Assembly (NCBI RefSeq): GCF_016428975.1
Contig: NZ_JAELTT010000002.1
Location: 62,001 to 126,000, forward strand
Direction: 5' to 3'
Source of the DNA: Dyella sp. ASV21
GTDB taxonomy: Bacteria > Pseudomonadota > Gammaproteobacteria > Xanthomonadales > Rhodanobacteraceae
Length of the DNA stretch: 64,000 bases
The notes under the pieces were generated by a model. The model saw only the letters and a list, made by a program, of their open reading frames with translations, did no database searches and had not been told where the DNA came from. Made by a program: the position numbers and the translations under genes. Positions 27,019-38,682 of the stretch are shown one piece after another (the stretch's first letter is position 1; every line of letters starts with the position of its first letter).

Positions 27019-30000
27019 ATGAACTTTCGTACGTTGAACGGTGCTGTCGTCCTGCGGCGCTCGGCCCTGGCCATGGCGTTGACCATGGGCATGGCGGGCG
27101 TGGCGTTTGCGCAGTCCACTACCGGCACCATTTTTGGCCAGGCAGAAGCCGGCGAAACGGTAACCGTGACGGGTTCCACCGGTATCTCGCGCTCCGCGAC
27201 GGTGGACAACGCGGGCCGCTACCGCATCAGTAATCTGCCGCTGGGCACTTACAACGTGGTGCTCCAGAAGAATGGCGCCACGGTCGATACGCGCAAGGAC
27301 GTCTCCATTACGGTGAACGCTGGTACGGAAGTGTCGTTTGCGGCTGCAGCCAATGCGCAGGCGCTCGCGTCCGTGACCGTGACCGCTAATGCGCTCCCGG
27401 CGATCGACGTATCGTCGGTGGATTCGCGCACCGTGATCACCTCGCAGGATCTGGATCGTCTGCCGCTGGGGCGCAGCGCCGAAGCCATCGCGCTGCTGGC
27501 GCCGGGCGTGGTGCAGGGTAGCGACTACTTCTCCGGCCAGAAAGCTGGCTCGCCGGTGGTGTCCTTCGGCGGCTCCTCGGTCACAGAGAATGCCTATTAC
27601 ATCAACGGCTACAACACCACCGACCCGCTGAGCAACCTGGGCGGTATCGGTCTGCCGTATGGTGCGATCGATCAGCAGGAAATCTACACCGGCGGCTATA
27701 GCGCCATGTATGGCCGCTCGGACGGCGGTGTGATCAGCCAGGTGGGTAAGCGCGGCACCAACGAGTGGCACTTCGGTGGCCAGGTGCTGTGGTCGCCGCG
27801 TTTCCTTGCGCAGGATCCGAAGGACGTCTATTTCCCGAACCAGGCGCTGCCGGATGGCTACGCCTACACGGACGACACCCTGCCGGGCACCAAGTACCGC
27901 TCGCGCAAGGACAACACCAAGTGGAATACCACCTATAGCGCGTACGTTGGCGGTCCACTGATCAAGGACAAGCTGTTCTTGTTCGTGGCGGCCGAAGCCG
28001 AGAAGCAGGAAGGCAAGTCCACCTCGACCTCGGTCGCGGCGCAGCCGGCCAACACCTACTACACGTACAAGGTTCCCAAGTACTACGCGAAGCTGGATTG
28101 GAACATCAACGAGAGCAACATCCTCGAATTGACCAGCATCTCCAACAAGACGCAGTACAGCGGCTCGAAGTACTACTACGACTATGCGACCGGCAAGGAC
28201 AGCGACTTCATCGGCAACGATACGTCGACCAAAACCGGTTCGGACATCTATATCGGCAAGTACACCAGCTACATCACCGATAACCTGACCTTTTCGGCAA
28301 CCTATGGCCAGAACCGCGCGATCGATTACTCGACCATCCCCGGTCTCGATCCGAGCCTGGTGTACCTGAGCCGCCCGGATCTGCAGAATCCGGCCTACAA
28401 CGGCGGCAATCCGGTCTATAGCGGCAACACCATCCTGTACGCCAAGAACCCGAACGCGCACAACAAGACGCATGGTCTGCGCCTGGATCTTGAGTACAAG
28501 CTGGGCGATCACACCATCACTGGTGGTATCGACAACATGCACTTCACCGCCACGGACGAAGGCCAGCAGGTCAGCGGCCCCGGCTATGCGTGGCTGTACA
28601 GCAAGACCTCCAAGCCGAACTCGCCGATTTCCAGCGAGCAGGGCATTGGTGCGCCGGGTGGCGACGGCTACTACGTGCGTCGCTACGTGTTCACCACCAC
28701 CACCAGCATGTCGGTGGACCAGAAGGCGCAGTACCTGGAAGACCGCTGGCAGGTCAACGATCGCTGGCTGCTGAGCCTGGGTTTGCGCGATGACCAGTTC
28801 ACCAACTACAACGCGGCCGGCCAGGCCTATGTGAAGAACAAGAACCAGTGGGCCCCGCGTCTGGGCTTCAGCTGGGACGTGTTTGGTGACTCCACCTTCA
28901 AGGTGTTCGGTAACCTGGGCCGCTACTACCTCGCGTTGCCCAACAGCGTGGCGATCCGTGGCGCTTCGCCGTCGACCTTCACCTATGAGTACTTCACCTA
29001 CGGCGGCATTGATGCCAATGGCAACCCGACCGGCCTGAAGGCGCTGGGTCCCGGCCCGGTATCTACCAATGGCGAGTATGGCGAAACGCCCGATCCCAAG
29101 ACCGTCACGGCCAGCAACCTGAAGTCGCAGTACCAGGATGAAGCGATTCTCGGCTTCAGCAAGCAGCTGGGTTCGGACTGGGTGTTCGGTGCCAAGGCCA
29201 CCTTGCGCAAGCTGCAGACAGCCATTGACGACGTGTGCGATACCGATCCGCTGATCGCCAAGGCGGCTGCGCAGGGCATCGACCCGGATTCGGTCCTGCT
29301 GCCGCATAGCTGCTTGATCTTCAACCCGGGCGAGACCAATACCTTCCTGCTGGCCAAGGCCGATGGCAGCGGCTACGAGAAGGTGAGCATGTCCACCCGC
29401 GATTGGGGCTTCCAGCAGGGTGCCAAGCGCAAGTACTACGCGCTGGACCTGTTCCTGGAGCATCCGTTTGATGGCAAGTGGCAGGGCCGCGTGGACTACA
29501 CCTTCTCGCGCAGCTACGGCAACACGGAAGGCCAGGTGCTCTCCACCGTGGGCCAGGACGACGTCTCCAAGACGCAGGACTGGGATGCCCCGTCGCTCAT
29601 GGTCAACAGCAATGGCGAGCTGTCCAACAACCGCACGCATCAGCTGAAGGCTTATGGCACCTACATGATCTCGCCGGAGTGGATGGTGTCCGGCGCGCTG
29701 CGTGTGATGTCTGGCGCACCCAAGGCATGCCTGGGCTTCTACGGTCCGGACAACAGCGATCCCGCGGGCGGCTACTACTCGGCGTATCGCTGGTGCGGCG
29801 GCAAGCCGTCCAACCTGGGCAGCATGGGCCACCTGCCGTGGACCAAGACCGTGGACCTTGGCGTGACTTATCGTCCGGAGTGGGGCGACAAGAAGCTCGC
29901 CTTCAACTTCAACATCTTCAATGTGTTCAACGAGCGCAAGCCGACTGTGCTCGATGCCACCTACGAAGACGATAAGTTCACTGTGTCCAACACCTACGGT

Positions 30001-30060
30001 GCGGCCGTGTACCAGACCACGCCGCGCTACGGCCGCTTCTCGGTCACATACGACTTCTAA
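27019..30060 (+). CDS. Oar-like TonB-dependent receptor 2 with carboxypeptidase-regulatory-like domain
   Basis: A 1013-residue outer-membrane protein with the same architecture as receptor 1: signal peptide to about residue 31, carboxypeptidase-regulatory-like domain, plug (ITSQDLDRLPLGRSAEAI) and barrel ending FSVTYDF. The two align along nearly the whole length, with long identical blocks in the plug and late barrel, and differences clustered in probable extracellular loops (for instance around residues 395-450 and 735-765). Identical nucleotide tracts of more than 40 bases occur, as around 29500 against 25960, suggesting recent duplication or gene conversion. ATG at 27019 follows CGGGGAGA. 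Confidence 0.92.
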   Translation: MNFRTLNGAVVLRRSALAMALTMGMAGVAFAQSTTGTIFGQAEAGETVTVTGSTGISRSATVDNAGRYRISNLPLGTYNVVLQKNGATVDTRKDVSITVNAGTEVSFAAAANAQALASVTVTANALPAIDVSSVDSRTVITSQDLDRLPLGRSAEAIALLAPGVVQGSDYFSGQKAGSPVVSFGGSSVTENAYYINGYNTTDPLSNLGGIGLPYGAIDQQEIYTGGYSAMYGRSDGGVISQVGKRGTNEWHFGGQVLWSPRFLAQDPKDVYFPNQALPDGYAYTDDTLPGTKYRSRKDNTKWNTTYSAYVGGPLIKDKLFLFVAAEAEKQEGKSTSTSVAAQPANTYYTYKVPKYYAKLDWNINESNILELTSISNKTQYSGSKYYYDYATGKDSDFIGNDTSTKTGSDIYIGKYTSYITDNLTFSATYGQNRAIDYSTIPGLDPSLVYLSRPDLQNPAYNGGNPVYSGNTILYAKNPNAHNKTHGLRLDLEYKLGDHTITGGIDNMHFTATDEGQQVSGPGYAWLYSKTSKPNSPISSEQGIGAPGGDGYYVRRYVFTTTTSMSVDQKAQYLEDRWQVNDRWLLSLGLRDDQFTNYNAAGQAYVKNKNQWAPRLGFSWDVFGDSTFKVFGNLGRYYLALPNSVAIRGASPSTFTYEYFTYGGIDANGNPTGLKALGPGPVSTNGEYGETPDPKTVTASNLKSQYQDEAILGFSKQLGSDWVFGAKATLRKLQTAIDDVCDTDPLIAKAAAQGIDPDSVLLPHSCLIFNPGETNTFLLAKADGSGYEKVSMSTRDWGFQQGAKRKYYALDLFLEHPFDGKWQGRVDYTFSRSYGNTEGQVLSTVGQDDVSKTQDWDAPSLMVNSNGELSNNRTHQLKAYGTYMISPEWMVSGALRVMSGAPKACLGFYGPDNSDPAGGYYSAYRWCGGKPSNLGSMGHLPWTKTVDLGVTYRPEWGDKKLAFNFNIFNVFNERKPTVLDATYEDDKFTVSNTYGAAVYQTTPRYGRFSVTYDF

Positions 30061-30091
30061 GGAGCTCGTGCTGGCCGCAAGGCCAGCCACG

Positions 30092-30121
30092 CCACGCGAT
30101 GTCACTCCCGTCATCGCGTGG
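30092..30121 (+). terminator. first hairpin after receptor 2
   Basis: Perfect 10-bp stem (30092-30101 with 30112-30121) and a 10-base loop, followed by TGTTTTCG. It lies 31 bases past the receptor 2 stop. A second, better terminator follows. Confidence 0.65.
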
Positions 30122-30160
30122 TGTTTTCGTAGGGAAAGGATTCTTGGAAACCGATGCCCT

Positions 30161-30187
30161 GCCGCCGGCTTGCCCGGCGGCTTTTTT
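30161..30187 (+). terminator. rho-independent terminator of receptor 2
   Basis: 8-bp G/C stem (30161-30168 with 30174-30181) and 5-base loop followed by six T. Together with the hairpin at 30092 it makes a tandem terminator. Confidence 0.9.
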
Positions 30188-30225
30188 ACGCGTGCTCCTC
30201 CGCCGTGGCCGCCCACGTGTTTGGC

Positions 30226-30387
30226 TCAGGGCGTCAGGTTCGGTTCGCTTGTCATCATGGGCAGCGATGCGTCGATGCCTTCGATGACCATCACCACCGC
30301 CAGCACACCTGCCGCCGTGATAGCGGCCAGGATCAGCCCGCGCGTGTTGAACGCCCGCCTGCCCGACGTTCTTGTGCAAGCCTTCAC
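30226..30387 (-). CDS. possible 53-residue single-pass membrane peptide
   Basis: A short minus-strand frame starting GTG at 30387 encodes a basic N-terminus (KACTRTSGRRAFNTRG), one hydrophobic helix (LILAAITAAGVLAVVMVIEG) and a short polar tail ending EPNLTP. This is the topology of many small membrane proteins and is unlike the Arg/Pro-rich shadows around it. Against it, no ribosome binding site or ATG is visible, and it lies in a 488-base gap (30061-30548) that otherwise holds only two terminators. It would follow the sterol desaturase gene on the same strand by 161 bases. I do not recognise a family. Confidence 0.27.
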   Translation of the reverse strand: MKACTRTSGRRAFNTRGLILAAITAAGVLAVVMVIEGIDASLPMMTSEPNLTP

Positions 30388-30548
30388 GGCGCAGGGCTTG
30401 CTGCAGCCGGTTAGGGAGCCGGGTACTGGAACGCGGCTAGTTCCGGCCGGTGTAGCCAGCCAGTCGCACCCCGCTGCCGCGTGTGAGGGTGTTCGTGGAA
30501 TTCATGGTCACGCGACTTCTTCCGCCGAATGGAATGACGGATGGGACC

Positions 30549-31670
30549 TCAGGCCACCTCGGCCGACGTCTTGTCCGTGGTCGTTGCCCTGTCCATAGCG
30601 GTTGGCGCCGCGCCATGCGCGGGTTGCATCACATGGTGCGCCAAGCCGTGGAGGTCGAGTTGATCGACGGGAATGGGACGATAGTCCGGCCCGAACGCCA
30701 CTTCGCCGAACTTCCATCCCGCCGGGCGGCGCACCGCGCCCCAAAAGCGCTTCACTGCGTTCCAGTGCAGGCCGATCAGGTTGTGGTTGTTGTCATCGTC
30801 CACCATCGGATCGCCCACCCCGGTGGGGCGCAGCGGCTCGTTATAAAGCGCGGTGCCGAACAGCACGTCCCAGATCGAGAATACCTGACCGAAATTGCAG
30901 TTGTGCAGCTTGGGACGCTCGGGGTCGACCAGCATGTGATGCAGACGGTGGAACTTGGGCGAAACGAACACGCGGTTGAACACTGGGCCAAAAGCGATGC
31001 GCACGTTGGCGTGCGAGAAGTTCTGCACCAGTTCGCCAAATAGCACCAACCAGGCAAATTGCTCGGGCTCCACGCCCATGACGATGCCCACGCAGGCCAG
31101 GATCATCGATTGGATGAAGCCGTCGATCAGGCTGCCGCGATCATTGGTCCAGCAGCTCATCTGCCGTGTACTGTGATGCATGCTGTGCAGCGCCCACCAC
31201 CAGGGCAGCGCGTGCTGCAATCGATGCATCCAGTAGTAGACGAAGTCGTAGACCAGGTAATAGCAGCCGAACAGCAGCCACGGATGCTGCTTGAGCCACG
31301 GCACCCAGTGGGTGATGGCGAGCGGCGAGGCGCTGGCATCGCTGGGGCCGGTATCCGGGCCGCCAAAATAATTGGCGATGGGGGTGAGTATCAGGTAGCT
31401 GAAGATGGGGAAGATACCCACCAGCATCATCACCGTGTACTGGAAATCCACCGCGGTCAGCTTGCGGTTCTCCCACTTCTCCGCGGGAACGATGCTCTCC
31501 AGCGGGCGGAAAATAAGGCCGATGATGGCCAACTGCACGGCAGCGATGAGCAGGGACGCGGCAATGTCATTGGGATCGCCCGCCAGCCCTTCCAGGTGCA
31601 GCAACTGCAGCACCGGCAGCACGCCGTGGCTGGCGAACCAGCTGACCAAGTGAGACCAAAGTTCGGACAT
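30549..31670 (-). CDS. sterol desaturase / fatty acid hydroxylase family membrane protein
   Basis: A 373-residue integral membrane di-iron protein. The diagnostic His clusters are present in order: HRLQH (H-x3-H), HSMHH (H-x2-HH) and, after further helices, HRLHH. Hydrophobic helices lie around residues 45-60, 80-100, 140-160 and 190-215. Members hydroxylate or desaturate sterols, carotenoids, fatty acids or alkylglycerols; the substrate here cannot be predicted. ATG at 31670, with AAGG upstream, is preferred to a start 42 bases earlier. It appears monocistronic. The 253-base gap to murU holds nothing recognisable. Confidence 0.9.
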   Translation of the reverse strand: MSELWSHLVSWFASHGVLPVLQLLHLEGLAGDPNDIAASLLIAAVQLAIIGLIFRPLESIVPAEKWENRKLTAVDFQYTVMMLVGIFPIFSYLILTPIANYFGGPDTGPSDASASPLAITHWVPWLKQHPWLLFGCYYLVYDFVYYWMHRLQHALPWWWALHSMHHSTRQMSCWTNDRGSLIDGFIQSMILACVGIVMGVEPEQFAWLVLFGELVQNFSHANVRIAFGPVFNRVFVSPKFHRLHHMLVDPERPKLHNCNFGQVFSIWDVLFGTALYNEPLRPTGVGDPMVDDDNNHNLIGLHWNAVKRFWGAVRRPAGWKFGEVAFGPDYRPIPVDQLDLHGLAHHVMQPAHGAAPTAMDRATTTDKTSAEVA

Positions 31671-31923
31671 CGTGGATACCTTGCGGGAAAGCGGGGCGGT
31701 CCTGCAGGGCATCTCCTGGCGCAGGGCGCCCTACAGAACTGGGCGGTTTAGGATACCGCCGGTCTCCGGCAGCATCCATCCGGTAGGATTTTGCGCCCGC
31801 TTCCTTTCGCTCAGCTTGGGGGCTCTGATCGACGCCGCCTGGGCGCCACGACGCCCTTCCGGGCATCACTCATCCCACGATGTTCAATCCATCCGGCCTG
31901 AGGGGCGGCCAATAAGGCGATGA

Positions 31924-32637
31924 TCAGAGCATCCCGGCGCGCAGGCGTGCATCCAGTTCGCTGAGACGCTGGGGCGTGCCCACGTCGGTCCATGCGCCGG
32001 GATGATGGCTGCCGCGCAGCTGGCCTTGGACGATGGCACGTTCCAGCAGGGGGCGAAGCTTGAAACGCGGCGGCTGCTCCTGCGCGCCGGCATCGGTGAT
32101 CACCCGCGGCCAGTGGTCGAGCAACTCGCGTCGGAACACGCCAATGCCGCTATAGGTGAGGCGCGGCTGGGTATCGTGGTCGTGGAGCAGGCCCTGGGCA
32201 TCCAGCGCAAAGTCACCGCGTGGATGGTGCGCGGGGTTATCCACCATCAGTAGATGGGCCGTGCCCTTGGGTTCGGCGGGCAGGGTGGCCAAATCGATAT
32301 CGCTCCAGACATCGCCGCTGATGACGAGGAAAGGTTCCGGCCCCAGCAGCGGCAGCGCATTGAACATGCCGCCGCCGGTTTCCAGCGGGGTCGTGCCTTC
32401 ATAGGCATAACGGATGCGCAGCCCCCAGCGTGAGCCGTCACCCAGTGCTTCGGGAAACTGATCGGCCAGATGCGAGGTATTGATGACCACATAGCGCACG
32501 TCGATGGCGGCCAGTTTTTCAAGGTGCCATTCGATCAATGGCTTGCCGCCTACCGCCAGCAGCGGTTTGGGCGTGTGTTCGGTGAGCGGACGCATGCGCT
32601 CACCCAGGCCGGCGGCGAAGATCAATGCGTGGCGCAT
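31924..32637 (-). CDS. murU: N-acetylmuramate alpha-1-phosphate uridylyltransferase
   Basis: A 237-residue nucleotidyltransferase of the Rossmann-like sugar-phosphate type. The nucleotide-binding signature is FAAGLGERMRPLTEHTPKPL at the N-terminus, with a metal-binding Asp in ISGDVWSD and GAWTDVGTP near the end. It converts MurNAc-1-phosphate and UTP to UDP-MurNAc, bypassing de novo synthesis and the fosfomycin target MurA. The start lies 20 bases after the amgK stop, so the two form an operon. The neighbour supports this call over a generic mannose-1-phosphate guanylyltransferase. Confidence 0.92.
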   Translation of the reverse strand: MRHALIFAAGLGERMRPLTEHTPKPLLAVGGKPLIEWHLEKLAAIDVRYVVINTSHLADQFPEALGDGSRWGLRIRYAYEGTTPLETGGGMFNALPLLGPEPFLVISGDVWSDIDLATLPAEPKGTAHLLMVDNPAHHPRGDFALDAQGLLHDHDTQPRLTYSGIGVFRRELLDHWPRVITDAGAQEQPPRFKLRPLLERAIVQGQLRGSHHPGAWTDVGTPQRLSELDARLRAGML

Positions 32638-32656
32638 GCGTACCTGCTCTTGTCGG

Positions 32657-33667
32657 TCATGCCGCCACCTTGGTCAGATCGCGCCCGTGCGCATGGCGTT
32701 CCAGCAGCGCGACGAAATCGCCCAGTTCCGGATAACGACGCGCGACCGATACCACGTAGTGATACACGCGAGGCACATCGGCGAGATAACCTGCCTTGCC
32801 GTCGCGATACCACAGTCGATAGAACTGACCGAGCACGCGTACGTGGCGATGCAGGCCGGTAAGGTCGAACCAGCGCTGGAAGCGCTCGGTGGTAACACTC
32901 GCGTCCATCATGCCGGCATCGAGCAATCGCTGGCGATACGACGCTACCCAACCTTCCACGCGCTCTTGCGGCCACACCACATAGGCATCGCGCAGCAAGG
33001 ATGCGAGATCGTAAGTGCAGGGGCCCGACAGGGCACCCTGGAAATCGATGATGCCCGGGTTGTTGTGCGCGACGATCAGCAGGTTGCGGCTGTGGTAATC
33101 GCGATGCACAAAGCAACGCGGCTGCTCCAGCGCGTTATGGATGATCACGTCGAAGGCTGCTTCCAGCACATCCCATTCATCGCAACTGAGGGTGTGGCCG
33201 AGATGGCGACCAAGAAACCATTCGGGCATCACTTCCAGGCCGCGCACCAGCATGGCATGGTCAAAACGTGGCAATGCATCGTGCGGCATGCGCGTCTGCA
33301 TGCGCAGCAGGGCATTCATCGCGTCGCCATAGAGCGCATCGGCGCTGTGTTCGTCGAGCGCGGGAAGGTACAGGCGGTTGCCCAGATCCTCGATCAGCAA
33401 AAAGCCTTGCTCCAGATCCTTCGCTTGCACCGCCGGTACATGCAGGCCGGCAGCGGCGAGTTGTTCGCCGATGGCCAGCCACGGACGCGGATCTTCCTGT
33501 GCCGGCGGCGAGTCCATCACGATCCAGCTTTTGCCAAGGTGACGCGTGCGCCAATAGCTGCGGAAACTCGCATCGGAGGAGGCCGGTTCCAGCATGAGGG
33601 TGTCATCGCCGAGGGTGGTGCGGGTCCAGGCCAGGCGGGCATCGGCGCGATCGGAGGCGGTAGTCAT
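32657..33667 (-). CDS. amgK: N-acetylmuramate/N-acetylglucosamine kinase (anomeric)
   Basis: A 336-residue kinase of the aminoglycoside phosphotransferase fold. The catalytic loop is VHRDYHSRNLL and the metal-binding DFQ follows in GIIDFQGALSGP. AmgK phosphorylates the C1 hydroxyl of MurNAc (and GlcNAc) released from peptidoglycan recycling, feeding MurU. The adjacency to murU makes this reading strong, since generic APH-family kinases look alike in isolation. ATG at 33667 has only a weak ribosome binding site. The pathway is known from Pseudomonas and relatives and gives intrinsic fosfomycin tolerance there. Confidence 0.92.
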   Translation of the reverse strand: MTTASDRADARLAWTRTTLGDDTLMLEPASSDASFRSYWRTRHLGKSWIVMDSPPAQEDPRPWLAIGEQLAAAGLHVPAVQAKDLEQGFLLIEDLGNRLYLPALDEHSADALYGDAMNALLRMQTRMPHDALPRFDHAMLVRGLEVMPEWFLGRHLGHTLSCDEWDVLEAAFDVIIHNALEQPRCFVHRDYHSRNLLIVAHNNPGIIDFQGALSGPCTYDLASLLRDAYVVWPQERVEGWVASYRQRLLDAGMMDASVTTERFQRWFDLTGLHRHVRVLGQFYRLWYRDGKAGYLADVPRVYHYVVSVARRYPELGDFVALLERHAHGRDLTKVAA

Positions 33668-33759
33668 GGTGTGCTGCGAGTGGCGATGCTGCGCAGCTTA
33701 GCGGGTGGGCCGGCCGAACTGTAGGAGCCCGCGACGTGCGCTCGAGCGGCTGTTCAAGC

Positions 33760-33800
33760 GACCACCAGCCCTCTCCCGGGCGGGGAGAGGGCTGGTGGTC
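33760..33800 (-). terminator. 18-bp perfect hairpin after amtB
   Basis: Left arm 33760-33777 pairs with 33783-33800 without a mismatch around a 5-base loop. It lies 7 bases past the amtB stop. There is no U-run, so this may be a terminator or a repetitive palindromic element; the CCCTCTCCC/GGGAGAGGG core resembles intergenic repeats common in this group (recollection, not checked). Confidence 0.65.
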
Positions 33801-33806
33801 GATGCC

Positions 33807-35487
<1,681 letters not shown>

Positions 35488-35501
35488 TTATGCCGCAGTG
35501 C

Positions 35502-35518
35502 AGCAGGATGCGTGCCAT
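35502..35518 (-). promoter_or_regulatory. sigma-54 promoter of glnK-amtB
   Basis: Minus strand TGGCACG (35517-35511), 4 bases, CTGCT (35506-35502). The consensus TGGCACG-N4-TTGCW matches at 11 of 12 defined positions, with GG and GC at the required -24/-12 spacing. Transcription would start near 35492, about 30 bases before the ATG. This fits NtrC/RpoN control under nitrogen limitation. No NtrC site was identified. Confidence 0.82.
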
Positions 35519-35750
35519 CAGGAGGCCGCCATGAGAGGCAACGCTGAACCAGACCCTTGACGATATGCCCGAAAGAGCGGGAATCCACGGGCTTTCAATG
35601 ACTTGGTAGTGAATGGCTACGCTGGATTCAGGCCTTGGCGGGAATGACGAGGCGGGTTGGGTGGTGAGGATGGTGAACCTACGCTTCGGCATTGCCCGGA
35701 AACAGGGCAGAGGGGCAGCTCAATTCCCGCTTTTGGTGCGCTGCCGCGGT

Positions 35751-35779
35751 TTGACCCTGAAGGCTGCAATCTGTACCAT
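35751..35779 (+). promoter_or_regulatory. probable promoter of the suf operon
   Basis: TTGACC (35751-35756), a 17-base spacer and TACCAT (35774-35779), which is close to the sigma-70 consensus. ACC-ATTT-TGGT overlaps the -10 (35775-35785) and could be part of a regulator site. It lies 37 bases ahead of the regulator ATG. The remainder of the gap 35519-35750 shows nothing identifiable. Confidence 0.6.
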
Positions 35780-35815
35780 TTTGGTCCCGATTCCCGCAGT
35801 CCCCGGCCGCTTCCC

Positions 35816-36250
35816 ATGCTTCGCGTCAGCCGCCTCACCGACTACGCCACGGTGGTGATGACCTGCATCGCCGCCCATCCTGACGACGTGCTCAGCACGG
35901 CGCAGATTGCCGATGAGGCGCACCTGGAATTGCCCACCGTGAGCAAGTTGCTGAAGTCGCTGAGCCACGCCGGGTTGGTGGAGTCATTCCGTGGGGTCAA
36001 CGGCGGTTATCGTCTGGCACGCCCGGCGGGCGAGATCACCCTGGCGCAGATCGTGGAAGCGCTGGAAGGCCCCATCGGCATGACCGAGTGCAGCCTGGCC
36101 GAAGGCCAGTGCGAGCGCGAATCGCAATGCGGCGTGCGCGCCAATTGGCAACACGTCAACGGCGTGGTGGGCAATGCGCTGCGCGCCGTCAGCCTGTCCG
36201 ACATGCTCAAACCACCCAGTCGTCGCATCGACGCGACCCTTATCGGATGA
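35816..36250 (+). CDS. Rrf2-family SUF system regulator
   Basis: A 144-residue winged-helix repressor of the IscR/Rrf2 family. The N-terminal DNA-binding region carries TAQIADEAHLELPTVSKLL. Cys92, Cys99 and Cys105 are spaced almost as in IscR (92, 98, 104) and probably hold a [2Fe-2S] cluster. It heads the suf genes and matches the gammaproteobacterial SUF-regulator subfamily in layout. ATG at 35816 is chosen because the family starts MLR-x-SRLTDYA; a longer upstream frame is not supported. sufB begins 48 bases downstream, so it probably autoregulates the operon. Confidence 0.92.
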   Translation: MLRVSRLTDYATVVMTCIAAHPDDVLSTAQIADEAHLELPTVSKLLKSLSHAGLVESFRGVNGGYRLARPAGEITLAQIVEALEGPIGMTECSLAEGQCERESQCGVRANWQHVNGVVGNALRAVSLSDMLKPPSRRIDATLIG

Positions 36251-36298
36251 GCTGAAAGCCCATCCGCGCCCGCCACCGACGACGACCCGAAGACGACC

Positions 36299-37777
<1,479 letters not shown>

Positions 37778-37789
37778 TGCTTATCCCTG

Positions 37790-37804
37790 ACTCCCTTGGG
37801 GAGT
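37790..37804 (+). promoter_or_regulatory. small intercistronic hairpin between sufB and sufC
   Basis: ACTCCC-TTG-GGGAGT, a 6-bp stem with a 3-base loop, 12 bases past the sufB stop. There is no T run. It could limit read-through or stabilise the upstream message. This is inference from position only. Confidence 0.35.
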
Positions 37805-37911
37805 AGGTATTCAACGGGTGGATGAGGGAGCGGCTGGCGCCTTGCGGCACGGCCCATCCTCATCCCCATCCCTCACCCGCTGGGTGCAGGGCATAAAGAC
37901 CAGGAACGCAT

Positions 37912-38682
37912 ATGCTGAAGATCGAAAACCTGCATGCCCGTGTCGAGGGCAAGGACATCCTCAAGGGCCTCACGCTCACCGTGAATCCGGGCGAGGTACA
38001 CGCGATCATGGGCCCCAACGGCGCGGGCAAGTCCACCCTGGGCAACGTATTGTCCGGGCGTGAAGGCTACGAAGTGACGGAAGGCTCGGTCGTCTTCAAC
38101 GGCATCGACCTGCTGGCGCTGGAGCCCGAAGAACGCGCCGCTGCCGGCGTGTTCCTGGCCTTCCAGTACCCGGTGGAAATTCCCGGCGTGAACAACACCT
38201 ACTTCCTGCGCGCCGCGCTCAATGCCCAGCGCAAGCAGCGCGGCGAGCCGGAGCTGGACTCCATGCAGTTCCTCAAGCTGGTGCGCGAGAAGCTCAAGAT
38301 CATGCAGATCTCCGACGAGCTGCTGCATCGCGCCGTGAATGAGGGCTTCTCGGGCGGTGAAAAGAAGCGCAATGAGATCTTCCAGATGGCGGTACTGGAG
38401 CCCAAGCTCGCGATTCTCGACGAGACCGACTCGGGCCTGGACATCGATGCCCTCAAGCAGGTCGCGCAGGGCGTGAATGCATTGCGTTCGAGCGAGCGTG
38501 GTTTCCTGGTGATTACCCACTATCAGCGCCTGCTCGACTACATCGAACCGGATTTCGTGCACGTGCTGGCCGACGGCCGCATCGTGGAGAGCGGCGATAA
38601 GACGCTGGCGCTCAAGCTCGAAGCGCAGGGATACGCGTGGGTGGCCGACAAGGATCCCGCGCTCACCGGAGCCTCGGCATGA
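37912..38682 (+). CDS. sufC: Fe-S cluster assembly ATPase SufC
   Basis: A 256-residue ABC-type ATPase without a membrane partner. Walker A GPNGAGKST begins at residue 34, the signature is FSGGEKKR, and the Walker B region reads LAILDETDSGLDIDALK, the SufC-specific form of this motif. It powers conformational change in the SufB-C2-D scaffold. The stop codon overlaps the sufD start (ATGA). Confidence 0.97.
   Translation: MLKIENLHARVEGKDILKGLTLTVNPGEVHAIMGPNGAGKSTLGNVLSGREGYEVTEGSVVFNGIDLLALEPEERAAAGVFLAFQYPVEIPGVNNTYFLRAALNAQRKQRGEPELDSMQFLKLVREKLKIMQISDELLHRAVNEGFSGGEKKRNEIFQMAVLEPKLAILDETDSGLDIDALKQVAQGVNALRSSERGFLVITHYQRLLDYIEPDFVHVLADGRIVESGDKTLALKLEAQGYAWVADKDPALTGASA

Noticed and set aside
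26935-30216. Minus-strand frame of about 1090 codons opposite TonB-dependent receptor 2 (and similar ones opposite receptor 1)
   Set aside because: Mirror of the receptor coding sequence with low-complexity Arg/His/Gly composition and no fold signature; both receptors give the same artefact, as expected from shared codon use.
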